Assembly: GCA_031761405.1 (NCBI GenBank)
Contig: JASEVX010000006.1
Location: 33,235,359 to 33,299,358 of the forward strand
DNA from: Serripes groenlandicus
Lineage: Eukaryota > Mollusca > Bivalvia > Cardiida > Cardiidae
Length of the DNA: 64,000 nucleotides
Reading direction: 5' to 3'
Below are positions 33,402-44,759 of this stretch, one piece after another. Below the pieces are notes generated by a model. The model was not told the origin of the DNA. It did not search any database and saw only the letters and a program-made list of their open reading frames with translations. A program made the position numbers and the translations under genes. Position 1 is the stretch's first letter, and every line of letters begins with the position of its first letter.

Positions 33402-34300
33402 TTGATTGATTTATTGTAGTTTGTATCAGAAAGGTTGATTGGTTGATTGATTTATTGTAGTTTTATGCCGCTTTCAACAATGTTTAGCTCCACTGGAAAA
33501 CCGGTCCAGCTTATGTCATGGCGAATTGTCCGCCGTGCGTGCGTGCGTGCGTGCGTCTGTGCGTCAACATTTTGCATCAAACGACTTCTCCTCTTGAACC
33601 ACTTGGCCAATTTGGATGAAACTTCATAGGAAGCATCCTCTCCAAGTCCTCTCCTAAATTCCTTCAATTTGTCTGGATCCATGCAAAATTCTGTTCCTTG
33701 GATGACACTCTATCAGATTCCTTCACGCCATGTGGATTGGCTATTTTGCCTTATATGGCTATAGTGAAAACTTAACAAATCTTCTCCTCCGAAATTGTCA
33801 GGACGTGTTTCAAACTATTTTGTAGAAATGTTCCTAGGGTGACCCTTCTCAGATTCCTTCAAGCCATGTTGATTGCTTGAAAACTATGGCCGCCAGGGGC
33901 GGGACTATTTGCTGTATATTGGCTTTAGTGAAAACTTTAAAAATCTTCTTCTCCAAAAGTATTTGGCCGATTTTCAAATAAGTTTGTAAAAATGTTCCTT
34001 GGATGACACTCTATGAGATTCGTTCAAGCCATGGTGATTAGTAAAGCAACATGGCCACCAGGGCGTGGGGCTGTTTGGATGTTTATGTTTTGCCTAATGG
34101 AAGTGGAGCGATACTGGCCCTCTTTGGGCCTCTTGTCCAGTTATATCACGGCGTTTCCTGGGTAAGTTACCAGTACTATTGATCCATTTATCCCGACAAC
34201 AGCCAGTCAGTCGTAATGAAAACCCCCGCAACCCTGAGCGCCAAGGAAGGCAGCCAATACTACCATTTTTAAAGTACCCCACCCGAGGCGGTCGTATAAG
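33402..34300 (-). mobile_element. Family-2 SINE split by another element
   Basis: The reversed tail (GATTGATTTATTGTAG, TTTATGCCGCTTTCAACAAT) is at 33402-33485 (with a partial tandem duplication). The body resumes at 34138 (CAGTTATATCACGGCGTTTC, CCAGTCAGTCGTAATG, GAGCGCCAAGGAAGGCAGCC). Confidence 0.83.
33486..34137 (+). mobile_element. Dispersed element (CGTGCGTGCGTG family) inserted in the SINE
   Basis: AGCTCCACTGGAAAACCGG, GCGAATTGTCCGCCGTGCG, (GCGT)n, ACGACTTCTCCTCTTGAACC, then degenerate ~150-bp internal repeats (ATGTTCCTTGGATGACACTC, AGATTCCTTCACGCCATG). A related minus-strand copy is at 42690-43080. No protein. Confidence 0.72.
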
Positions 34301-34540
34301 AAAGGCCGGATCAATTAAGACATAATTAAGTATGAAAAGAGTATGTATCAAGACCAGCCTTTGACTTAGTCTGATCAGAAAATCTTTTGTTAGTAATCTG
34401 AGCGTACACACATCATAGAATAGAATAGAATATATTTCATTAACTTCTACAACAAACACAAATGTACATGTACATAGTCATACACCACTTATGTATACAT
34501 GAAATAAAGCAAATCAAACACGGTAACATCAATACATTAA

Positions 34541-34772
34541 TTAACCCGTTCCCTCATACGACAATTATGCAGCAGACGACTTTGAACATATTTTGTCAAA
34601 AAATAGAATATCTCTTTAATTGAATGGATAACCTATGACTATAAGTGGTAAACATTGTGGCAAAAGAAGAAATTGCTCGTTTTGAACAATTTCTTCTTTT
34701 GTCACTATGTTTTCAAAAAGCCGTCTGTTGCGCAGAGGCGTCAGAAAGCGTCTATATGAGGGAAAGGGTTAA
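34541..34772 (-). mobile_element. MITE-A copy, complete
   Basis: TTAACCCGTTCCCTCATACG to TATGAGGGAAAGGGTTAA, inner ATTGCTCGTTTTGAACAAT. Confidence 0.92.
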
Positions 34773-34994
34773 TAATGTTTTTTTTTTTTTTTAACATATA
34801 CTACATAGAGGATGAACAATTTCGTATATAACTATAATTATATGCATGGTAAACAAGTATAGAATATAGTTATATATTATTATTTCTGCGTTTTGTTGAC
34901 AAAGATATATAATTAGCTAGTTTGTTCATTGTTATCTGTGAATGTTAACATATTTGGGCGGATGATATAGTACTTGTCGATAAATTTCACTCGG

Positions 34995-35170
34995 ATGTCA
35001 TATAAGCCACCGGTCGGGTCATACCAAAGACTTTAAAATGGTAGTAATGGCTTTTTCCTCATTTGCGATCAGGGTTGTTGGGTAAATATATAACGACTGC
35101 CCATTGGTGTCAGGAAAAATGGACCAGTACTACAGGAAACATACTACGGAAACGCCGTGATATAACTAAA
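34995..35170 (+). mobile_element. Family-2 SINE, 3' end cut by MITE-E
   Basis: CCGGTCGGGTCATACC, GACTTTAAAATGGTAGTAAT, CCCATTGGTGTCAGGAAAAA, GAAACGCCGTGATATAAC. It is followed at once by CGAGGGCTTGGCGTG. Confidence 0.85.
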
Positions 35171-35285
35171 CAATTCGAGGGCTTGGCGTGAAACGGTTGT
35201 AACTAAAAACCTATTTTGAAAACCCTGGTTTAGGGCAATTTCGACCCCTTTGTAAACAATGCAAATTTAGGTGCTTAAGGGGCTA
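35171..35285 (+). mobile_element. MITE-E left half
   Basis: CGAGGGCTTGGCGTGAAACG, GTTGTAACTA, TTTGTAAACAATGCAAAT, then lost. Confidence 0.78.
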
Positions 35286-36330
35286 ATGCAAACATTTTGG
35301 TAAAGGTAGAAATAGTTCATGATAAGCACTTTCTTTTCATTTTATTCAGTAATAATTATTTCATTTATATGGTTCATTTAGTATAATAATAATAATGATA
35401 TATTTGTATTAATACCATATATAGATGCTATTTATAGTAACACGGTCCTGTGTGGGATTCCCCGAATTTTCTCACACGATTTCATTACGGTCATTATTAT
35501 TGCAACATAGGTTCATACAGAGAGACACTTTGTAGTATATTCGCGAGATATTAAGGCCCCTCCCCCTAACCCTCCCCCTCCCCCTCCCCTACCCCTCCCC
35601 TCCCCCTCCCCTCCCTCCCCCATCAAATGAAAATTCGGACGCCTGTGATTCAAGCGTCATACTACAACAAAGCTGTATATGACAGGAAACCGGACTTCAG
35701 GAAGTTAAATGGCGGTAAATAAATAACTCTTTTCGCATCCTTTCTGTCTAAGACAAGACGCGTAAAGGGTGTGAAGCTCCTTGTTGGGGTAACTGCGGCT
35801 ATTTTACCGAACAGTGTAGACCCAGAGAGGATGCGCAGACTGATTTGATCTTCTTCTGTCGCATATCCACCACACGTGGATGTTTATTCTGTACATCCGT
35901 TGCAGTTGAAATAAAAGAATTATAACTCCACTTGGGAAATCTGCATTAGTAATCAAGGTTGGTTATATATATATATATATACAGCGGTTTCAAATTACTT
36001 TATATTCAAAAACGCACGTTTGGCGCTCACAAATACCCCAACTTATGTGTAAAATAGTGTTAAAAAAAGAACTTGTTGGTTACGCACCAATGTCCGCTTT
36101 ACCGACAATATTTTCATCGTACGGTATGATATTATAGCACAAAATAGTATGTTAACATTCATAATGTAACGCATATTGGTTCGATTTTGTAAGAGAACAC
36201 AATTTGTAAAACCTAGACAAGGGCTAATATACCACAATCTGCAAGTTCAACTGCGCACATATGTGCATAATAGAGACATGTATAACATGCACATTTATAA
36301 GTGTAGCTAGTCACAAGAAAAGTCAACCCA
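35286..36330. other. No gene recognised; includes C-rich and TA microsatellites
   Basis: CCCCTCCCC-type minisatellite at 35568-35632 and (TA)n at ~35965. The rest has no signature. Confidence 0.55.
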
Positions 36331-36554
36331 TGATATTTGTGGAGATTGAACTGGATGGTGTTTTCCCCGCTTTCAACAGACTTCAAAGTATACCAGGGTG
36401 CTTTCTTGGTTGATTACATGTATAACAGGTGCGTTTATTTCAACCCAGTTCATAGGTCGTTCACAATACTATACTCTACAACATATATAACTATCTTATA
36501 TATGAAGATATCTCTCACGATCGCAGTTTGAGAGAGAGAGATCTAAGTTATAGA

Positions 36555-36845
36555 GACATGAGCCGTTCCAAGAGAAAACCAACGTTATGGACTCTGCGTA
36601 ATGTATCGACCTAGATCAGCCTACGCAATCCGCGCAGGCTAATCGCAGGCTAATCCTTGCCGACCCTTTTTCGTGTCCTGGGGGGGGGGGGGGGAGGGGG
36701 GGGGGGGGGGGGTTACATGTATAGAGTAATGATTCTTGAAACAGAAAATCCACAGGAGGCGAAAAAGGTATGTCCGGGTTAGCCTACGCGGTATGCCTAG
36801 GCTGATCCGGGTCGATACTTTACGCAGAATGGTAGCCAGGTGAGC
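36555..36845. mobile_element. MITE-F copy with an internal poly-G run
   Basis: AGAGAAAACCAACGTTATGG, CTCTGCGTAATGTATCGACC, GAAAATCCACAGGAGGCGAA and GGGTCGATACTTTACGCAG. A G-run of ~33 bases with one A is at 36680-36712. Confidence 0.78.
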
Positions 36846-37147
36846 AATATAAGGCACATCTTGGTCTTCTTGTTTAAAATAAAGGGACATTTGGCCTTCT
36901 TGTTCGAAATGTTTACATCCTGTCTCTTTGCACAGGTTATTTAAATGTACTGAACTGCATCTGCTTTCTTTAAGTCATGCTTCAAAATCATGCGCGACGT
37001 CTTTGATGCCTGGTCTCTTATTAGGACAATTAACTGAACTTTAGCAAAGGATTTAAAACAACCATTTTTAGGTACATACGCTTTTTCAACAATCTGAAAC
37101 AGACAATTATTCAAATTAATAATGATAAAGGGAGGACATTTTCTCAT
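36836..37147. repeat. Dispersed repeat, inverse partner of 16340-16510
   Basis: AGCCAGGTGAGCAATATA, AATAAAGGGACATTTGGCCT, GTACTGAACTGCATCTGC, TCATGCTTCAAAATCATG. Confidence 0.65.
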
Positions 37148-37629
37148 TTAGACAATAGACAATAAGACAATAATTTTATTGACGTAAACTGTGCAGTTTT
37201 TTGTCACTTTGACAATAATATATAAATAAATTACAATTAACACGCACATAATAAAAGAATATACACATAAATTACAATTAACACACACAAAGAAAAAGAA
37301 AGAAAAGCGGTCTTAATCGAAACGGACTAATCTTGTCTGTTGTAATGGGATAGTAATTGACTGGGAAGACTAATCTTTTTATTTTCCGTAGTTATAGAAC
37401 TGATCACTTGCGACAGACGACCTTTGATCGTAGTTTATTTAAAATTAATTTACAAATTTATAATCCATTTGTTTCCAAATTATGTAATGGAGTCAGAAGA
37501 AAGACACACATTTTACACACTTATTCAGAGGAGCATATTTAGAGCATATCAGTCTATCAAGTTGAACTTTGGTTGCAAAGATATGTTTTCAAAAGTTAAT
37601 GTAAATGAACTACATTGACATTGAACCTG
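37148..37629. other. AT-rich, nothing recognised
   Basis: Contains GACAATAGACAATAAGACA short repeats. No gene motif. Confidence 0.45.
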
Positions 37630-38135
37630 TACGGTACTGGGTCCTTTACCTGCTTTGTTACTCTATAGTGCGGTTTATCGTGTCACCTTTACGGTACTTG
37701 TTACTCTATATTGCGGTTTATCGTGTCACCTTTACCTGCTTTGTTACTCTATATTGCGGTTTATCGTGTCACCTTTACGGTACTTGTTACTCTATATTGC
37801 GGTTTATCGTGTCACCTTTACCTGCTTTGTTACTCTATATTGCGGTTTATCGTGTCACCTTTACGGTACTAGGTCCTTTACCTGCTTTGTAACTCTATAT
37901 TGCGGTTTATCGTGTCACCTTTACGGTACTAGGTTCTTTACCTGCTTTGTTACTCTTTATTTCGGTTTATCGTGTCACCTTTACGGTACTAGGTCCTTTA
38001 CCTGCTTTGTTACTCTACTGGGTCCTTTACCTGCTTTGTTACTCTATATTGCGGTTAATCGTGTCACCTTTACGGTACTGGGTCCTTTACCTGCTTTGTT
38101 ACTCTATATTGCGGTTTATTGTGTCAATTTTATAA
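37630..38135. repeat. Satellite with 43/60-bp mixed units, ~9 copies
   Basis: TTACTCTATATTGCGGTTTA and TCGTGTCACCTTTACGGTAC alternate with CTGCTTTG or the longer GGTCCTTTACCTGCTTTG link, giving a compound period. Confidence 0.92.
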
Positions 38136-38157
38136 CATCAAACTTTTAATTGAAAAG

Positions 38158-38640
38158 ATAGATTGATTGATTGTTTGGTGTTTAACGCCGCTTTCAACAT
38201 TTTTTCAGTTAAGACACGGCTTTTCCTGTGTAAGTTACCAGTACTACTGGCCAATTTATCCCGACACCAGCCAGTCAGTCGTAATGCTAACCCCGCAACC
38301 CTGAGCGCCATAGAGGGCAGTATTAGAGGGCATAGAGGGCAGTATTAGAGGGCAGTATTACTACATAGAGGGTAGTATTACTACATAGAGGGCAGTATTA
38401 CTACATAAAGGGCAGTATTACTACATAGAGGGCAGTATTACTACATAGAGGGCAGTATTACTACATAGAGGGCAGTATTACTACATAGAGGGCAGTATTA
38501 GAGGGCAGTATTACTACATAGAGGGCAGTATTACTACAGAGAGGGCAGTATTACTACATAGAGGGCAGTATTACTACATAGAGGGCAGTATTATTTACTA
38601 TTTTTAAAGTCTTTGGGATGACTCGGCCGGGGGGAAAGCT
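38158..38640 (-). mobile_element. Family-2 SINE with an internal 20-bp array
   Basis: The reversed tail is at 38160-38310 (GGTGTTTAACGCCGCTTTCA, CCAGCCAGTCAGTCGTAATG, ACCCTGAGCGCC). The array follows. SINE body resumes at 38595 (TTTTTAAAGTCTTTGGGAT, ACTCGGCCGG). Confidence 0.9.
38311..38596. repeat. Minisatellite, 20-bp unit with 13-bp deletion variants
   Basis: GAGGGCAGTATTACTACATA repeats ~14 times. It corresponds to the SINE segment GGAGGGCAGCCATTACTACC. Confidence 0.94.
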
Positions 38641-38796
38641 AGAAGAAAGAATCAAAACTTCTAACAAGATTGATCTTTCAAAATCCTAATAGTTTGAGCC
38701 ACGGTGACATTGACCATGAGTTACATTGCTTTCTCCTTTCAGGACTCCACCCAACGTTCTTCTCAAGCACCTGTCGACCTTCTCACATAGTCGGTT

Positions 38797-39056
38797 TTGA
38801 GCCCTGGTAGTTCAGTCGGTAACAACGCAGCCTGTCAATCCATGGATTGTAAGTTTGTACCAATATTCTTTCAGACGTTTGACACAAGTCAATGCGACAA
38901 GCGTTATTTGAAATCCACCAATGAAAAAACAGTCTATGAAAAGCAGCCAGTTGCTAAGAAAGACTGGTTTTTGGAGTACTGGTGCGAGAAATACAAGAAA
39001 CACATGGGTGTGATATGACTGAAAGATTGTTGAAAATGGCGTTCAACTCCAATCAA
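38797..39056 (+). mobile_element. Family-1 SINE, full length
   Basis: Head GCCCTGGTAGTTCAGTCGGT, AGCCTGTCAATCC, GACGTTTGACACAAGTCAAT, tail TTGTTGAAAATGGCGTTCAA. Confidence 0.88.
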
Positions 39057-39074
39057 TTGTTTAGTCCATAATTG

Positions 39075-39400
39075 AAAGCATCCATTTACATATAGAATAG
39101 CCATTCCTAAATTTCGTTGCTCGAACCACAAATTTGGCATCGAGACTGGTCGCCTCAACACTATTGATTCTGATCAAAGAATATGCATGTATTGTATTCA
39201 AAAATTAAACAAAAATATTGTTGAATGTGAATTTCATGTTTTATTTTATTACCCAAAGTATGATGAAATAAAAAATGTATTCCTATTCAACGGATATACA
39301 AGCGGAACCAGCGTTACTAACTTTTATTCATTGCTCATTAACGCCAATGCTAATGTAATAAAGAAACTATCATATTTCCATCTATATGTTAATTAAAAAT
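39075..39400 (+). pseudogene. LINE ORF2 C-terminal fragment
   Basis: A readable stretch contains KFRCSNHKFGIETGRLNTID, RICMYC and VECEFHVLFYYPKYDEIKN. This is the same C-terminal LINE motif as at 49026-49376 (GRY/GRL, RICxxC, ExEFHxLxxxPxYxxIR). The Cys in the HxLxxC position is replaced by Tyr, and the fragment is short, so it is dead. Confidence 0.6.
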
Positions 39401-39495
39401 TGATTAAGACATCATTCTCAGCTTAATAATGTTAATTATATCAAGAACGTGTTCTATTGGCCGTTAGCCTAAATACGTTCAATAAATATTTGCGA

Positions 39496-39752
39496 CGTCC
39501 CACGAGAAAACCAACATTGTGGACTCGGAGTAATGTATCGACCCGGATCAGCATAAGCATGCCGCGCAGGCTAACCCGGACATACACTGTTCGCCTCCTG
39601 TGGATTTTCTGTTTCAGGAATTATTACTCTATATCTCTATTCCCCTGAGACGGAATGTGTCGGTCTAGATTAGCCTTCGAGGACTGCGCAGGCTGATCTG
39701 GGTCGGTATATTACGCAGAGGCCATAACGTTGGTTTTCTCGTGAAATGGCTC
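39496..39752. mobile_element. MITE-F copy, near complete
   Basis: CCCACGAGAAAACCAACATT to GTTGGTTTTCTCGTGAAATG, with GTCGGTCTAGATTAGCC inside. The inverted ends are ~18 bp. Confidence 0.85.
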
Positions 39753-39768
39753 CTTTCCGAGCTTAAAT

Positions 39769-39926
39769 CCTTACCCCATACAACAAATCTGCAGCAGACG
39801 ACTTTGAAGCCATATCTCGGCAAAAATATATACAATGTAGACAATCTCGATAAATAAGTATGATTATTGAACAGACCTTCAAATTCGTCTGCTTCTAGAA
39901 AAGATGTACATCTAGAAAAGGGTAAG
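39769..39926 (-). mobile_element. MITE-A copy, internally deleted
   Basis: CTTACCCCATACAACAAATC, TGCAGCAGACGACTTTGAAG, end TCTAGAAAAGGGTAA. Confidence 0.72.
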
Positions 39927-40044
39927 CTTGACAAACCTGGTCAATGAATGAAAAGGTTGTACACACCATCTGTTACCTATATCGTTTTTGCGTCATTCAC
40001 CCTTTCAGTTTCAGACATACAACACACATCAGTAGCAGACGCCC

Positions 40045-40275
40045 TTAACCCTTTCCCTCATATAGACGCTTTCTAACGCCTCTACAGCAGACGGCCTTTT
40101 TGAAAACATAGCGACAAAAGAAGAAATTACACAAAACGTGCAATTTCTCCTTTTTCCACAATGTTTTCCACTTTTAGTCATAGGTTATCCATTCAATTAT
40201 AGAGATTTTCTATGTTTTGACAAAATATGTTCAAAGTCGTCTGCTGCAGAATTGCCGTATGTGGGAAAGGGTTAA
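40045..40275 (+). mobile_element. MITE-A copy, complete
   Basis: TTAACCCTTTCCCTCATATA to GTGGGAAAGGGTTAA, inner TTACACAAAACGTGCAA. Confidence 0.92.
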
Positions 40276-40815
40276 AAACATGTTGGCACAAACATAAATT
40301 AGAGTTTAATTATGAAATAGATTTTAAAAAACATCGTGGCATTACAAGCAATTCTCCTTTTGCATTTAAGTGTTTTTTAAAAGTCGTCTGCTGCGGAAGC
40401 GTCATCGTCTTTATGTGGGAACTGATAACCATTACCATAAACCCTTTGTACATACAACAAATCAGCAGCACCCGACTGAAGAAATGAAAACATCTGAGTA
40501 AAAACAATGTAGAAAATCTCCATAAATGAGAGTTTAAGTATTTTTTAAAATATGCATGTAGTTGAAAACATTGTGGCAAAAAGAAGAAATTGCTCATTGT
40601 TTTTCAAAAGTCGTCTGCAGCAGATACGTCAGTTACGTTGTAAAGGGTTACCACCTTCACACAATCAACAAATCATTAGCATGGAAACATCTGAGTTAAA
40701 ACAATATGGAAAATCTCTATAACTGTACCTTTAATTATTGAAAAATCATCGGAAGCATTGTGGCAAAAATCAATTGCTGAAAAAGCGTCAAAATGCGTCT
40801 TCATGCTTTTTTTCA
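40276..40815. mobile_element. Three decayed MITE-A copies in a row
   Basis: Right half at 40350-40436 (GTCGTCTGCTGCGGAAGC). Copy at 40437-40651 (CAAATCAGCAGCACCCGAC to TTGTAAAGGGTTA). Remnant at 40655-40815 (AACAAATCATTAGCATGG, GCGTCAAAATGCGTC). Confidence 0.65.
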
Positions 40816-42427
40816 CCACCAGTGGACAGAATTTATCTGCACAAATAATAATTAAACGCAAATGAGGTCTGTCTACAGTTATGTTTGTTTTGCTTAGTAA
40901 ATACTGTGAAACAAGAAGGCAATAGTCTCAAGTAGAAACCAGTTTTAAGTTTGTGCCCAAAATATTTTACCACAGCAAACTTATCTGAATATGGAAAGGT
41001 TAAAATATTAGTAACTCATTTTTGTTTAATGTTTATATGCTACTCGACCATCATCTACCGTGTCAGCCAATATTTTCCCATGAGTAAACCGCATGCGTTG
41101 TTTGACAACATGTTGGAAAAAGGAATTAGTGTTATAAACCAGCAATATTTCATTTTCCCCTGATGTTTACAGCTCGTGTTAATTTTTGTAGCGATAGGTT
41201 TGACAAACAGAAACAACAACAACGAAACAATTTACATAGTCAGTTTTGAACAGCCCGTTGACTTTTTATTCCTTACTGCAAACCAATTAACCTACATCCG
41301 TTAAACCGCCTAATATATAGTTCCATCAGTGATGCAGAGACACGATTAATAATAATCATGTCAGTGCTACTTTGGTACCGGATTGATACTAAGATTTGAG
41401 ATTTATTGAGATAATATCTACATAGAGTTAAATTATGTAAATATTATCTTTCTTCATGTTTGGGCAGTAATAAATATCATTACGCGATCTATAAGAAGAC
41501 GTCTGGAAATTCCAAAAGGTTCTATAAATAGCTCGCGATAGTGGTTTTCGATTGTCCTTAAATCTCAATATTATAAACGTTTTTGTAGTTGTTGCAATAT
41601 ATGAAAGCGTCTAGATGATAAGACTGGTTTACAAAGGTTTAAAGGACTCGATGTCATGCAGTGCACAAGTTAGATACGTCTGTACGTTCTAGCGTCAATT
41701 AGCAATCAGTACAGAAAGTGTAGCAGAATTGAGTTGGAGATCGAGCATTATCGTATATGCCTATATATTTTGAAAATCGCAAGGTCTACACCGAGATACT
41801 GCTTGTTACTTTGCAGGATTTTCTACATATTCGGCACTACAGTGCCATCGGCGTTTTGATTCATAAATGTATCCATGTTTTCAGTCTATCATAAATGTAT
41901 CCACGTTTTCAATCTATCAAGTTTGTTAAAGTTTAATCTGAAATACCTGACCGGCTAAAGGGTTAGATGGGTTGATTAGTAAAATAGGGATGGGGCAAAT
42001 CGAAATATTGTATATACATTAAAACCTTTTAAGCACCTAGGCAGTTGTAACAAGCCCATGTTGTTTTCTATCGAATTTTTTAGTTCATAAACTAAAAGGG
42101 TAACTCACAAAGCTGTGACAACGAAATTGCGTGCTCAGCAAAAAACAGTTTTCATTCAATATCTGAACGGCGTCACAAGAAAACGGGACTTAGTATCACG
42201 TGTTATGTCCATGTTTTACCATTCATGAGTATTTTAGATATAATACGTATGCATGTTTCTTATGTGAATGTAGTAACGATTTTCTGTTGGTTATATATAT
42301 GATAAATGTATTGCTTCAAACAAATACTTCGTTAATATATGTTTTGTCCATAAGAGGATAAAGGGCTTGCGTGATATCGGACAAACAAGCAACCTAAGAA
42401 GGCATTCACTGTCATGAGGCGAAAATC
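40816..42427. other. 1.6 kb without recognisable gene or repeat
   Basis: One 70-codon plus-strand open stretch (40951-41163) has no motif. This is the longest repeat-poor stretch in the window; it could hold non-coding or unrecognised exonic sequence. Confidence 0.5.
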
Positions 42428-42668
42428 AACGCCGCTTTCAACAATTTTTCAGTTATATCACGGGTTTTTCTCGGTAACTTACCAGTACAACTGGTTCATT
42501 TATCCCGACACCAGCCAGTCAGTCGTAATGCTAATACCGCAACCCTGAGGGCCAAGGAGGGCAGCAATTACTACAAGTGTTAAAGTATTTGTTATGACCT
42601 GGCCGGGCATCGAACCCGCGACCTGTCGCACCCGAGGCGGACGTTCTACCACTACACCACCGAAGTGG
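42428..42668 (-). mobile_element. Family-2 SINE, full length
   Basis: Minus head ACTTCGGTGGTGTAGTGGTA, GAACGTCCGCCTCGGGTGC, box B GGGTTCGATGCCCGGCC. Tail on plus AACGCCGCTTTCAACAATTT. Confidence 0.92.
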
Positions 42669-42689
42669 TAACTGGTAACTGTTTTTCGG

Positions 42690-43080
42690 CGGCCAATCCA
42701 AATGGATTGAAGGAATTTCATACAGGGTCACCCAAGGAACATTTCTACAATCTTATTTCAAAATTGGCTTAATACTTTCGGATGAGGTTCACAATAGCAA
42801 AATAAGGCAAAACAGCCCCGGCCCCCGGCTGTTTTTTTTACCAATCAATATGGCGTAAAGGAATCTGATATAGGGTAACCCAATGAACAAAAATGAAGGA
42901 ATTAGGAGAGGACTTTAAGTGAATGCTACCTTTGCAGTTTCATCTCAATTGGCACATTAGTTACAGAGGAGACGTAGTTTGAAGCCAAACGTTGGCGCAC
43001 GCACGGACGCACGACGGACAATTCGCCATGACATAAGCTCGACTGGCCTTTAACCACTGGATCTAAACTAAGGAGTGTAT
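42690..43080 (-). mobile_element. Dispersed element related to 33486-34137
   Basis: GGCCAATCCAAATGGATTGA, CACCCAAGGAACATTTCTAC, GAAGCCAAACGTTGGCGC, GACGGACAATTCGCCATGAC. Confidence 0.68.
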
Positions 43081-43115
43081 CCAACAGCTCTGTGCAAGTA
43101 TTGTATATGTAAGCC

Positions 43116-43363
43116 GAATTACGAGAAAACCGACATTGTGGACTCTGCGTAAAGTATCGACCCGGATAAACCTAATCATCCCGCGTAGGCTAATCCGGAC
43201 TGACACATTTCGCCTCCTGTGTATTTTATTTTTCAGGAATCATTACTCTATTCCTCTATACCCCTGTGACGGAATGTGTCGGCCCGGATTAGCCTGCAAA
43301 GGCTGATTTGTGGCGATATACTATGCAGAGTCCATCATGTTGGTTTTCTCGTGGAACGGCTAA
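43116..43363. mobile_element. MITE-F copy, complete
   Basis: TTACGAGAAAACCGACATTG, GCGTAAAGTATCGACCCGG, GTTGGTTTTCTCGTGGAACG. Confidence 0.85.
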
Positions 43364-44010
43364 TGTATCAATGAAGCATGTATTGGAGAGAGATCATTCA
43401 TCACAAACGATGTAAAATACGGTTAATTGGCTGTGTCAGGTGTAAGGTAATCTTGTGGCAAAACGCGAGTAATGTCGAATCGAGCGTACACACAGTATCG
43501 CCAGAATCTCAATTGTCCGCCAGTCTACAAGTACACTAAGATATAAATGTCAAGTAGTACAGTCCGAATGCTTAAGGTCGTGTATTACAGTCCGAATGCT
43601 TATCTATCTTTTGTAGCGACGTGGCAGGGTCATTGCCCTCAAATCGACCTTGTAAATTCATCAGAAAATTTCCTTGAATGTTTAACAGTATTCTAAGTCT
43701 CTGGACATTCGAGACTAATTTTAAATGTGAAGGAGACATATGTATACAATGTATATGTAATAAAGGATACGTATAATGCCTGCTTACTGGTCTATTTCTT
43801 TAGCAATGTAAAAGACCGTACACTTTCGAAGCAGAAAGGACCAAGGTTCGAGCCCTGAGTCAGGTCTTTTAGCAAGCTGTGACTGTGGAACATTTCCAAC
43901 TAAAGACAATTTGTTATGCCTCTGGAGCTGATGACTAAAATCAGAAATATGGTAGACGACTGGACATATTATACATCTGGTATGTGGTTACATGTAACAT
44001 ATGCGCCGTT
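43364..44010. other. No gene recognised
   Basis: A lone box-B-like GGTTCGAGCCCTGAGTC at ~43852 may be a SINE-head relic. Confidence 0.4.
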
Positions 44011-44368
44011 CCGCGAGAAAACCAACAGTATGGCCTCTGCGTATTGTGTCGACCCAGATCAGCCCGCGCAGACTGATCCGGGCCGACACATTCCGTCTCA
44101 GGGGGGGTAAAGGTATAGACTATAGAGTAATGATTCCTGACACAGAAAATCCATAGGAGGCGAAACGTGTCTATCCGGGTAAGTCTGTGCGGCATCTTTA
44201 GGCTGATCCGATAGAGTAGTGATTCCTGAAACAGAACATCCCCAGGAGGCGAAAAGTGTATATCCGGGTACGCCTGTGTGGCATTCTTAGGCTGATCCGG
44301 GTCGATACAATGTTGATTTTCTCACGAGACGGCATACCCATTGATTATTGCCAAGCTACGCCCCTGGT
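44011..44368. mobile_element. MITE-F copy with a duplicated half
   Basis: CGCGAGAAAACCAACAGTAT, CAGAAAATCCATAGGAGGCG, then a second CAGAACATCCCCAGGAGGCG. It ends TCTCACGAGACGGC and GCCAAGCTACGCCCC. Confidence 0.78.
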
Positions 44369-44536
44369 ACGCATGGAGACCCTAATAAATTCAGGACTGC
44401 GTTAAACAATAGGATACTTGTAACTGGTTATTCATTACTTGGTACCAGTCTAGACTGGTCTGCTTTCAAAACATTAGAGGGGAAAAAATATTACACCCAC
44501 ACAAACTGAAAGTTTAACATTCACATTGGGGTTAAT

Positions 44537-44758
44537 TTAACCCTTTCCCTCATATGACAATTCTGCAGCAGACGACTTTGAACATTTTTTGTCAAAAATG
44601 GAAAATCTCTATAATTGAATGTATGACTATAAGTGGAAAACATTGTGGCAAAAGGAGAAATTGCTTGCTTTGAGCTATTTTTTCTTTTGTCACTATGTTT
44701 TCAAAAAGCCGTCTGCTGCAGATGGGTCAGAAAGCGTCTATCAGAGGAAAAGGGTTAA
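44537..44758 (-). mobile_element. MITE-A copy, complete
   Basis: TTAACCCTTTCCCTCATATG to GAGGAAAAGGGTTAA, hairpin TTGCTTGCTTTGAGC. Confidence 0.9.
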
Positions 44759-44759
44759 C

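Noticed and set aside
35568..35632. C-rich run resembling telomeric repeats (CCCTAACC)
   Set aside because: Only one CCCTAACC-like match among CCCCTCCCC units, so not telomeric.
40951..41163. 70-codon plus frame in the repeat-poor region
   Set aside because: Short, no motif, no splice or start support. Kept only as unannotated sequence.
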